Assembly (NCBI GenBank): GCA_022710245.1
Contig: JAKLHH010000488.1
Span: 1-6,176, forward strand
Reading direction: 5' to 3'
Source of the DNA: Myxococcota bacterium
Lineage (GTDB): Bacteria; Myxococcota; Polyangia; GCA-2747355; JAKLHH01
DNA: 6,176 nucleotides
The notes under the pieces are model-generated. The model ran no database searches, was not told the origin of the DNA, and saw only the letters and a list, made by a program, of their open reading frames with translations. Below are positions 1 to 5,339 of this stretch, piece by piece. Position 1 is the first letter of the stretch, and each line of letters begins with the position of its first letter. The translations under genes were made by a program, and so were the position numbers.

Positions 1-823
1 CGGTGGCGAGGACGTCGTGCTCGGCCTGGGCGAGGAGGTCCGCCGCGGCCCAGGCGGCGTTCGCGGTCCCGTCGGCGATCACCATCGTCTCGGTGGGGCC
101 GGCGAGCCCGTCGATCCCCACCAGCCCGAAGACCTGCCGCTTGGCGAGGGTGACGAAGAGGTTGCCGGCGCCGACGATCTTGTCGACCGGCGCGATGCTC
201 TCGGTGCCGTGCGCGAGCGCGGCGATCGCCTGCGCGCCGCCCACCTGGTAGACGGCGTCCACCCCGCAGAGCCTCGCCGCGGCCAGGATGATCGGGTGCG
301 GTCGCGGCGGCGTGGCCACCACCACCCGCTCGACCCCGGCCACCCGCGCCGGGATGACGGCCATCAGCAGCGACGAGGGGAGCGGCGCCGAGCCGCCGGG
401 CACGTAGACCCCGACCCGCTCGATGGGCGTGAAGCGCTGGCCGAGCGTGCCGCCCAGCTCGCCGGTGGTCCAGGACGGGATCGGCTGCCGCTCGTGGAAG
501 GCGCGCACCCGCGCCGCGCCGCGCTCGAGGGCCTGGCGCAGCGGCGGCGCCAGCTCGGCCAGCGCGCGCTCCAGCGCGGCCGCTGGCACCTCGAGCTCGG
601 TCTCCTCGGGGACGCCGTCGAGCGCCGCCGACCAGCGCCGCAGGGCGCGGTCGCCGCCCTCGCGCACCTCCTCGACGATACGCGCCACCGCCTGCTCGGG
701 GCTGAGCGGCTCCCCGAAGCGACGCGCGATCCCCTCGAGCACCGCGGCCGGGTACTCGCGAGCCCCGCGACGCCGGCGGAGGATGGTCTGCTGGGCGATC
801 GCCAGCTCGAGGATCGGGATCAT
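1..823 (-). CDS. hisD: Histidinol dehydrogenase, N-terminal 274 residues (3' end beyond the left edge)
   Basis: Histidinol dehydrogenase carries out the last two steps of histidine synthesis, oxidising L-histidinol to L-histidine with two NAD+ in the cytoplasm, using a bound zinc ion. The visible part shows the family's blocks in order: VGVYVPGGSAPLPSSLLM (about 137-154), VGGAQAIAALAHGTE (194-208), DKIVGAGN (214-221), GIDGLAGPTETMVIAD (236-251) and LLAQAEHD (263-270). In the last block Gln266 and His269 match two of the four zinc ligands known from the E. coli enzyme. The other two ligands and the catalytic Glu-His pair lie beyond the window, since the family is about 430 residues long. The common VGPGN loop reads VGAGN here, a variant I recall from some bacterial HisD groups. 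The ATG at 823 overlaps the hisG stop as ATGA, and GGAGG lies 4 bases upstream inside hisG, so translation is probably coupled. Identity is near certain; only completeness is unknown. Confidence 0.97.
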   Translation of the reverse strand, partial: MIPILELAIAQQTILRRRRGAREYPAAVLEGIARRFGEPLSPEQAVARIVEEVREGGDRALRRWSAALDGVPEETELEVPAAALERALAELAPPLRQALERGAARVRAFHERQPIPSWTTGELGGTLGQRFTPIERVGVYVPGGSAPLPSSLLMAVIPARVAGVERVVVATPPRPHPIILAAARLCGVDAVYQVGGAQAIAALAHGTESIAPVDKIVGAGNLFVTLAKRQVFGLVGIDGLAGPTETMVIADGTANAAWAAADLLAQAEHDVLAT

Positions 824-1827
824 CGCTCCTCCAGGGCGGCGAGCATGGCGCGGTACGACTCCGGCTCCTCCTCGAAGATGAAGGTCACCGGGGTCACCAC
901 CACGCCGCTCCCGCCGATGGTGCGCAGCTCACCGATCGCCTCGGCGAGGCGATCGCGGCGCACGATGATGTGGATCGCGAACCAGCCCTCCTCGGTGGCG
1001 TGCAGCACGGGCGAGATGGTCGGCCCCTGCAGCCCGCCCACCACCGGCTTCGGCGCCATCCGCGCGCGAATGGCCTGCGGCGACTCGCCGCGCATGTTGG
1101 CGAAGACCGAGACCATCTCCACCGCGCGCAGGTGCGCGTCGACGAACTCCAGCAGGTGCCGCGCGACGGCGAGCGTCTGCGGCCGCGTCTTCAGCGCGGC
1201 GCGGTTGGCGAAGAGGCAGGCCTCCGAGCGGAGGACCTCACCGTCCTCGAGGAGACGCAGGCGGTTCTCGCGCACCGTCTCACCGCTGGAGACGAGGTCC
1301 ACGATCAGCTCCGCGTAGCCGATCGCCGGCGCGACCTCGAGCGTGCCCTCGGGCTGGATCAGGCGGATCTCGTCGATGCCCCGTCGCTGGAAGAACTCGG
1401 CGGTCAGCGTCGGGTACTTGGTCGCCACCCGCAGCTTGCGCCCCGACGTGCGCGCCGCCGCCGCCAGGTCGGCCATGGTGCGCACGGGGCTCTCCTCGGG
1501 GACGATCACGCAGAGCCGGCAGCCGCCGAAGCCGAGGTCGTTGCGCAGCACCAGCACCTCGCCCTCGCTCCCCATCCGCTCCGCGACGGTGTCCCAGCCC
1601 GCCATGCCCAGGTCCACGCTGCCCTCGCGCACGCTGACCACGATGTCGGCCGCGCGCTGGAAGAGGACCGCCGCCTGCGGCATCGCGGGCATCACCGCCT
1701 GCAGCTGGCGGGGGTTCGGCTTGTGCACACGGAGCCCGGCCTTGCCGAGGAACTCGAGGGAGTCGGCGGCGAGCCGCCCCTTGCTGGGCAGCGCGAGGCG
1801 GACCTTGTCGGGAGTCCTGGAGATCAC
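820..1827 (-). CDS. hisG: ATP phosphoribosyltransferase, long form
   Basis: HisG joins ATP and PRPP to make phosphoribosyl-ATP, the committed and feedback-inhibited first step of histidine synthesis, in the cytoplasm. The 335-residue protein starts with the typical LALPSKGRLA (11-20). It also has the RVATKYPTLTAEFF segment (133-146) and the PRPP-binding loop EGTLEVAPAIGYAELIVDLVS (about 160-180). A C-terminal region from about 250 to 320, including GGSGVVVTPVTFIFEEEPES, matches the regulatory HisG_C domain. This is therefore the long form, which needs no HisZ partner and normally binds histidine as inhibitor. It is somewhat longer than the roughly 285-300 residues of well-known long forms, because of inserts rather than an N-terminal extension. 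The GTG at 1827 is chosen because AGGAG lies 7 bases upstream and the conserved N-terminus begins just after it. The frame stays open to 2202, but that part crosses the intergenic region and antisense SRPBCC gene. It is followed directly by hisD. Confidence 0.96.
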   Translation of the reverse strand: MISRTPDKVRLALPSKGRLAADSLEFLGKAGLRVHKPNPRQLQAVMPAMPQAAVLFQRAADIVVSVREGSVDLGMAGWDTVAERMGSEGEVLVLRNDLGFGGCRLCVIVPEESPVRTMADLAAAARTSGRKLRVATKYPTLTAEFFQRRGIDEIRLIQPEGTLEVAPAIGYAELIVDLVSSGETVRENRLRLLEDGEVLRSEACLFANRAALKTRPQTLAVARHLLEFVDAHLRAVEMVSVFANMRGESPQAIRARMAPKPVVGGLQGPTISPVLHATEEGWFAIHIIVRRDRLAEAIGELRTIGGSGVVVTPVTFIFEEEPESYRAMLAALEER

Positions 1828-1834
1828 GTGTTCG

Positions 1835-1839
1835 CTCCT
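1835..1839 (-). promoter_or_regulatory. Ribosome binding site of hisG
   Basis: AGGAG on the minus strand, 7 bases before the GTG at 1827. It decides the start: there is no comparable site further upstream in the open frame, and the HisG family begins at this point. Confidence 0.8.
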
Positions 1840-1851
1840 GAGGTGGGGGCT

Positions 1852-1857
1852 ATTCTG
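1852..1857 (-). promoter_or_regulatory. Possible -10 element for the his operon
   Basis: CAGAAT on the minus strand matches TATAAT at four of six positions and is one of very few AT-containing spots upstream of hisG. A start about 7 bases downstream would leave a leader of roughly 18 bases, just enough for the AGGAG site. No convincing -35 hexamer lies at the right distance (the TTGCAC further upstream is 32 bases away), so this is weak. Confidence 0.25.
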
Positions 1858-1911
1858 GCACAGGACCGCCGCCCGCGCCTCACCGGCGGTGCAAGGGGTA
1901 GGCCGGAGCGA

Positions 1912-1933
1912 GGCCCCGCGCTCTCGCGGGGTC
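1912..1933. other. Strong hairpin in the hisG / SRPBCC divergent region
   Basis: CCCCGCG (1914-1920), loop CTCT, CGCGGGG (1925-1931) form a perfect 7 bp all-G/C stem. Read on the plus strand it can extend by a G-U and a G-C pair. No T-run follows on either strand, so it is not a standard intrinsic terminator. There is no run of His codons next to it on the minus strand, so a classical his attenuator is not supported. It could be a leader structure or a protein-binding palindrome. Confidence 0.55.
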
Positions 1934-1989
1934 CCGGACGCCATCGCGCCCGGGCTGTTCGGCGGTGGCTCCCGGCGGCGCGGACTGCC

Positions 1990-2016
1990 GTTGGCAGCGT
2001 TGGCAGCGTTGGCAGC
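1990..2016. repeat. Three tandem copies of a 9 bp repeat (GTTGGCAGC)
   Basis: GTTGGCAGC occurs exactly three times head to tail at 1990-1998, 1999-2007 and 2008-2016. The first copy also pairs with the preceding CTGCC, giving the small palindrome CTGCC-GTT-GGCAG (1985-1997). The inner 8-mer GCGTTGGC occurs in inverse orientation at 2061-2068. The array sits between the divergent hisG and SRPBCC genes, about 90 bp before the latter. It may be a set of operator sites or simply a slippage-prone microrepeat. Confidence 0.85.
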
Positions 2017-2020
2017 GGGC

Positions 2021-2048
2021 TTGCGCTCTCCGGCGCTCTCGATAAACT
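2021..2048 (+). promoter_or_regulatory. Possible sigma-70-like promoter for the SRPBCC gene
   Basis: TTGCGC (2021-2026) and TAAACT (2043-2048) are 16 bases apart, matching three and four positions of the -35 and -10 consensus. The second lies in GATAAACT, the most AT-rich spot of this intergenic region. A start near 2055 would give a leader of about 50 bases. The match is modest and in a GC-rich genome such calls are unreliable. Confidence 0.35.
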
Positions 2049-2104
2049 GGCGCGCAGGTAGCCAACGCCTCACCGCGGCGAGACCGCCGCCAAGCGAGAG
2101 GACC

Positions 2105-2698
2105 ATGAGCGAGAGGTTCATCGACCGCGTCATCGAGCGTCTGCCCGCGAAGCCGCCCGCCGAGTACCAGTTCTTGCACTGGCCCCAGCCCGGCAAGCCC
2201 ACCGACGAGGGCTTCGGGATCCTCTCGGTGCCTGGCGCGAAGCCTGAGGCCGTGCTCGCCTGCGTCTTTGACGTGGACGCCTACACGCGCAACGTCCCGC
2301 ACGTCGACGAGTGCCGCGCCATCGCCGACGAGCGCTTCGTCCCCCCGCAGAAGCTCCGCTTCTACCAGCGGATCAAGGTCCCGCTCCTCGGAGAGATCCA
2401 CCACGAGCTGGTCCTCGAGCGGCTCGGCGTGATCAAGGGCTACGAGGTCGCGGCCTGGACCCTGCTGGAGAAGGAGACCGAGGCGCTCACCGGCAAGGGC
2501 CGCATCCGCAGCCAGTACAACGAGGGCGCCTGGCTCGTCGCCGACGGCGTGGTCGGCTACGCGCTCAGCTCATCGCCGCGGCGGGACGACGTGGGCTTCC
2601 TCAAGTGGAAGGCCCTCACCAGCGGCGCCGACGCCATCGCCTCCGGCGTGGTGCGCGAGAACATCGACGGCATGTCGCGCTGGGCAGCGCGCCGCTAG
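2105..2698 (+). CDS. SRPBCC (START / polyketide cyclase-like) family protein
   Basis: A 197-residue soluble protein without signal peptide or membrane segment. After an N-terminal stretch it has GAKPEAVLACVFDVDAYTRN at about 43-62. This is the typical opening of SRPBCC domains, where residues after the first strand read like 'evwavltDvdry' and lead into a helix. It is followed by alternating strand-like segments (KLRFYQRIKVPLLGEIHHEL, about 83-102) and a long C-terminal helix-like end (KALTSGADAIASGVVRENID). Proteins of this fold bind hydrophobic ligands in a deep cavity; the ligand cannot be read from the sequence. The ATG at 2105 is chosen because GAGAGG lies 3 bases before it and the fold begins just after. 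The frame is open further upstream, but that part is antisense to hisG. It stands alone, divergent from hisG and convergent with the next gene. The fold assignment is from memory of motif style, so moderately sure; the function is unknown. Confidence 0.75.
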   Translation: MSERFIDRVIERLPAKPPAEYQFLHWPQPGKPTDEGFGILSVPGAKPEAVLACVFDVDAYTRNVPHVDECRAIADERFVPPQKLRFYQRIKVPLLGEIHHELVLERLGVIKGYEVAAWTLLEKETEALTGKGRIRSQYNEGAWLVADGVVGYALSSSPRRDDVGFLKWKALTSGADAIASGVVRENIDGMSRWAARR

Positions 2699-2717
2699 CA
2701 GCGTCCCCGAACGCTGC
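2698..2717. terminator. Hairpin between convergent genes, possible bidirectional terminator
   Basis: GCAGCGT (2698-2704), loop CCCCGA, ACGCTGC (2711-2717) form a perfect 7 bp stem starting at the last base of the SRPBCC stop codon. It lies between two convergent genes, the usual place for a shared terminator. There is no real T-run after it on either strand (only TTTCCCC about 16 bases later on the plus strand), so it may act as an RNA 3'-end stabiliser or need Rho. Confidence 0.5.
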
Positions 2718-2748
2718 CAGGTCGACGGTCGCGTTTCCCCCGCGGTGA

Positions 2749-3060
2749 TCAGCGCGGCGGTGAGCTCGCCGCCGGTGAGCTCGCCGCCGCCGCCTCATCC
2801 TCTGCGGCGGGGGGCAGGTGTCCGAGCAGCCCTCGCGCCACCAGCCCTCCCGCCGCGGCGCCGTACTTGCGGTCGAGCGTCTTCAGGTCGGGCCGCTGCC
2901 GAGTCTTCAGCAGGTCACGGCCGAGGTCGAGGCCGAGCCACACCACCGGGGCAGCGACCATCACCGCTCGCGCGTCGACGCCCATCCGCTCCAGCCCGTA
3001 GAGCCCGGCCTCGAGGGCCACCGTCTGCGCCAGCGAGCGCACGAACCTGGAGCCCGCCAC
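2749..3060 (-). CDS. Small unrecognised protein, probably exported; true start lies upstream
   Basis: I do not recognise this protein. The standard-start reading (GTG at 3060) gives 103 residues: a helix-like N-terminal part, a hydrophobic stretch at about 32-46 (AVMVAAPVVWLGLDL), a basic stretch (LLKTRQRPDLKTLDRKYG) and a low-complexity tail with AASSP repeated twice. The GTG has no ribosome binding site, and clear coding character continues upstream in the same frame. That upstream part includes the hydrophobic segment LILFVTAALSGVATVAA followed by SPARQAP, which looks like the core and cleavage site of a signal peptide. No ATG, GTG or TTG exists in that frame up to the stop at 3346-3348. 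A well-placed ATG at 3212 is one base out of frame (see the next entry). The real product is therefore probably a secreted or periplasmic protein of about 154 residues. The gene is divergent from the metallopeptidase and convergent with the SRPBCC gene. Confidence 0.6.
   Translation of the reverse strand: MAGSRFVRSLAQTVALEAGLYGLERMGVDARAVMVAAPVVWLGLDLGRDLLKTRQRPDLKTLDRKYGAAAGGLVARGLLGHLPPAAEDEAAAASSPAASSPPR
2759..2789. repeat. Two tandem copies of a 15 bp repeat in the small gene's 3' end
   Basis: GGTGAGCTCGCCGCC occurs at 2759-2773 and again at 2774-2788. The period is a multiple of three and encodes the duplicated AASSP at the C-terminus of the minus-strand gene, so it keeps the frame. It looks like a slippage duplication in a low-complexity tail. 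Confidence 0.85.
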
Positions 3061-3212
3061 CGCCCGCGTGCGCTCGAGGAGCTGGCGGACGTGGGCGCCG
3101 TCGGCGCGCGTCGGTGCCTGGCGAGCCGGTGACGCGGCGACCGTCGCGACGCCGGAGAGGGCAGCGGTGACGAAGAGGATGAGGGGAGGACCGTCGGGGA
3201 GGACGTGCGCAT
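3061..3212 (-). pseudogene. Frameshifted 5' part of the small exported-protein gene
   Basis: From the ATG at 3212 the minus strand reads MRTSSPTVLP. It then falls out of step with the frame that holds LILFVTAALSGVATVAA and the body of the protein. One extra base at the four-C run (plus-strand GGGG, 3183-3186) would join them into a textbook signal peptide: a basic start, a hydrophobic core and V-A-A before the cut. The joined length, 464 + 1 bases from 3212 to 2749, is a whole number of codons (154 residues plus stop). AAGG lies 9 bases before the ATG. Either the gene is broken here, or the base count in the run is wrong, or the ribosome shifts. The alternative in-frame start CTG at 3255 would need a 24-residue basic leader and has no binding site. 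Confidence 0.5.
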
Positions 3213-3350
3213 GCCGACGGGCCTTTGCAACGGGTGTACCGCCCCGGCGCGACAGCGGGTCTGCAGGTGATCGTGGCGATCCGGCGCTGTCTGGCCAGGG
3301 CTGCGCACGATCGTCTGCACCAGGACGCGAGCAGGTCGCGCGTTGTCAGA

Positions 3351-3419
3351 GACCTCGGCGCCAGGATCGGCAATCGCCTCGCGTTGGCGTTTGCCTTGCA
3401 GTGACGCGCCGCCGAGGTC
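3351..3419 (+). promoter_or_regulatory. Nested stem-loop covering the ribosome binding site of the metallopeptidase gene
   Basis: GACCTCGGCG (3351-3360) and CGCCGAGGTC (3410-3419) are perfect 10 bp inverted repeats. The second arm contains GAGG (3414-3417), the ribosome binding site 6 bases before the ATG at 3424. Within the loop, GGCAA (3369-3373) pairs with TTGCC (3391-3395) and CGCC (3375-3378) with GGCG (3386-3389). These are separated only by one T-T mismatch and close a 7-base loop. If transcribed as a leader this would bury the binding site in a stable stem. The pairing is seen in the sequence; a regulatory role is inference. It matches no riboswitch class that I recognise. Confidence 0.5.
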
Positions 3420-3423
3420 CCGC

Positions 3424-5166
3424 ATGAAGCACGCCCCCCGCTCTCTCCTCGCCCCGCTCGCCTCGCTCGTCCTGGCGCTCCTGCTCTCGGCCGGCCCTGC
3501 AGCCGCCTCGCCCGCACGCCTCGCCCGCGTCGTCGCCACCGGCTGGCAGCGTCACCAGCGCGTGCAGCAGCGCCTCCTCGACCAGCTCACGCCCGAGGCC
3601 GTGCGCGCCGGCTGGCGCCGCCACCAGCGCGGGGTCGCCGCTGGTCTCATCCTGCTCGAGCTCGCCCACGCGCAGCCGGCGCTGGCCGCGGCCCCCGCGA
3701 CGCAGCTCGCGACCACCGCCGCCGCGACGGCCGGCGTCCCGGCCCACGTGCAGCAGCTCCCGCGCGGCATGGGCCCGGCCGAACCGACGCTGCTGCCCGC
3801 GGACTTCTTCAACAGGGACGCGACCGGCGCGCCCATCCTCGCGCCGAGCGGGCCGCGCGTGGAGGTCACGGTCAGCAACCTCCCACCCGCCTACCGCGAG
3901 CGCGGCCTGCCGCGGAGCGCGCCCGCGGTCTTCACCGCCGACGCCGCGCACGTGCAGGCGATGACCGTCTTCGCCGCGGCGAACGGCGTCTGGCGAAGCG
4001 CCGAGGGCTGGCTCGGTCACCCGATCCAGCCGCGCGGCACCGACAAGGTCCGCGTCAAGGTGGTCACCGGCCTGATGCCTGGCGTGGTGGGGCTCAACGC
4101 GCACTACCGTCATCCGCCGCTCGCGGACGTCGAGCTCGACGCCAAGCAGCTCCCCGTCGGCTCGCGCCCTGGCGTCCACGACGCGAGGCGCCTCGACTAC
4201 CCGATCAGCGCCGGGCTGATGCGACGCGTGACCGCGCACGAGGTGACCCACCAGCTCCTCGACGCGCTGATGGGCTTCGACCCGCTCACCTACGAGCTCA
4301 TCGCGGTCCACGAGGGGACCGCTGACGTCGGCGCGATCCTCGACTACCTCGGGCAGCCGTCGGTGGCGCGCAAGGTGCTCGCGCAGACCCGAGGCGACCT
4401 GCGTCGCGCGAGCTTCGCCAGCGCCATGCTCCTCGAGCTCAACCACGCGGCCCGCACCGCCACCTCGCAGCTCTCGGCGCGCATCGAGCCGTACGAGGTC
4501 GCGCGGACCGCGCTGCGGTCCGACTGGGCCCGCTACTCGTCACGGCTCTCGCCCGAGGCGCGCGAGCTCCTCGGGGGCGCGACCGGCGCCGCGCGGCTCC
4601 CCTCGAACCCGCTCCTCGTCGACGTCTTCCCGCGGGACCTCCTCGGCCTCCGCTTCCAGCATCCGGACCTCCTCGAGGCCGAGCTCGTCGCGGCGGGCAA
4701 GCGGATCGGGCGCGAGCTCCCGCAGCTCCGCGCGGCGGTGCGCGCCCGTCTCGCTCGCCGGGCGGCGGACTACCTGGTGACGCCGCGCGACTTCCTCGCG
4801 GTGACGCCCTACCGGGCGAGCGACGGTCCCTACGAGCGCGGTCAGGTCCTCTCGCAGACGGTCTTCAGAGTGATCGCCGAGCGCGTGGCGAGCCTGCCGC
4901 GCGGGTCGGATCGCCTGGCCGGCGTGGCGCGCGCCCGCGAGGAGGTGGGCCGCGCCTACTTCCGCGCGCTGGAGCACGTGACCTGGTCGCAGGAGACCTC
5001 GATCCACGACCTGGCGGCCACGCTGGTCCACGAGACGGAGCCGGAGCTGCGCCCGCTCTTCCGTCGGGCGCTGGAGCAACGGCTCGGCCCGCAGGCCGGC
5101 TGGGCAGCGGCGGCGGCGGCACACCACGCGGCGGTGCGCGCGGCGCTGGCCCGGCCTCCCGGCTGA
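3424..5166 (+). CDS. Exported gluzincin-type zinc metallopeptidase-like protein
   Basis: A 580-residue protein with a classical signal peptide at 1-29: a basic start (MKHAPR), a leucine-rich core, and AAAS near the cut. It is thus probably secreted or periplasmic. Residues 272-276 are HEVTH, the HExxH zinc motif. HEGTAD follows at 296-301, so Glu297 (21 residues after His276) and Asp301 sit as the third zinc ligand and its partner Asp do in thermolysin-like (M4) and fungalysin-like (M36) enzymes. The preceding part (DAAHVQAMTVFAAANGVW at 173-190, LNAHYRHPP at 224-232) resembles the region before the active site of that group. The pro-region at 30-120 has GWxRHQR twice (40-46 and 63-69). The C-terminal half is mostly helical; YERGQ (470-474) might align with the HxxGE block of M36, which would put Tyr in place of the His. 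The ATG at 3424 is supported by GAGG 6 bases upstream and the signal peptide; the frame is open to 3343. Exact family and substrate are unknown. Confidence 0.8.
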   Translation: MKHAPRSLLAPLASLVLALLLSAGPAAASPARLARVVATGWQRHQRVQQRLLDQLTPEAVRAGWRRHQRGVAAGLILLELAHAQPALAAAPATQLATTAAATAGVPAHVQQLPRGMGPAEPTLLPADFFNRDATGAPILAPSGPRVEVTVSNLPPAYRERGLPRSAPAVFTADAAHVQAMTVFAAANGVWRSAEGWLGHPIQPRGTDKVRVKVVTGLMPGVVGLNAHYRHPPLADVELDAKQLPVGSRPGVHDARRLDYPISAGLMRRVTAHEVTHQLLDALMGFDPLTYELIAVHEGTADVGAILDYLGQPSVARKVLAQTRGDLRRASFASAMLLELNHAARTATSQLSARIEPYEVARTALRSDWARYSSRLSPEARELLGGATGAARLPSNPLLVDVFPRDLLGLRFQHPDLLEAELVAAGKRIGRELPQLRAAVRARLARRAADYLVTPRDFLAVTPYRASDGPYERGQVLSQTVFRVIAERVASLPRGSDRLAGVARAREEVGRAYFRALEHVTWSQETSIHDLAATLVHETEPELRPLFRRALEQRLGPQAGWAAAAAAHHAAVRAALARPPG

Positions 5167-5183
5167 GCCGCCGGCCGGCCCCG

Positions 5184-5339
5184 TCAGGTCGCGCTGCTGA
5201 TCCCCCGCCTCAGGTCGCGCTGCGGTTGTAGCGCGCCGTCACCGCGCGGACCACCGAGCGCGGGCTGATCCCCCGCCTCAGGTCGCGCTGCGGTTGTAGC
5301 GCGCCGTCACCGCGCGGACCACCGAGCGCGGGCTGATCC
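5184..5339. repeat. 68 bp tandem duplication of the SDR gene's 3' end, with a third deleted copy
   Basis: Positions 5196-5263 and 5264-5331 are identical 68 bp units, and the match runs on to 5339 (2.1 copies). The right unit holds the last 17 or so codons and stop of the SDR gene. The left unit is an untranslated second copy just downstream. Beyond it, 14 bases at 5184-5197 (ending in the same codons for SAT and the TGA stop) repeat the end a third time. There the offset is 26 instead of 68, so 42 bases are missing at a CAGC shared by both sides. The exact identity suggests recent slippage or unequal exchange, or an assembly artefact. Confidence 0.95.

Noticed and set aside
17..1318. Long plus-strand open frame of 433 codons
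   Set aside because: It is antisense to hisD and hisG, which are unmistakable, and its translation is arginine-, glycine- and histidine-rich with no family features. It is a by-product of high GC content.
1828..2104. Histidine attenuator or T-box leader for hisG
   Set aside because: There is no run of CAC/CAT codons on the minus strand, no T-box sequence and no hairpin followed by a T-run.
1828..2202. Extension of hisG upstream of the GTG at 1827
   Set aside because: The frame is open, but the added sequence is low in family likeness, crosses the 9 bp repeats and is antisense to the SRPBCC start. The conserved HisG N-terminus and the AGGAG site mark 1827.
3346..4446. Minus-strand open frame of 366 codons opposite the metallopeptidase gene
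   Set aside because: Its translation is Arg/Glu/Val-rich shadow sequence. The plus strand carries a signal peptide, the HExxH motif and a binding site.
5158..5180. Terminator after the metallopeptidase gene (CGGC-TGA-GCCG and the nearby CCGGCCGG)
   Set aside because: The stem is only 4 bp and the palindromic CCGGCC run is common in such GC-rich DNA; there is no T-run.
5184..5339. CRISPR-like or phage attachment repeat
   Set aside because: The units are directly abutting copies of a gene's coding end with no unique spacers, and no integrase or tRNA gene is near. It is a tandem duplication.
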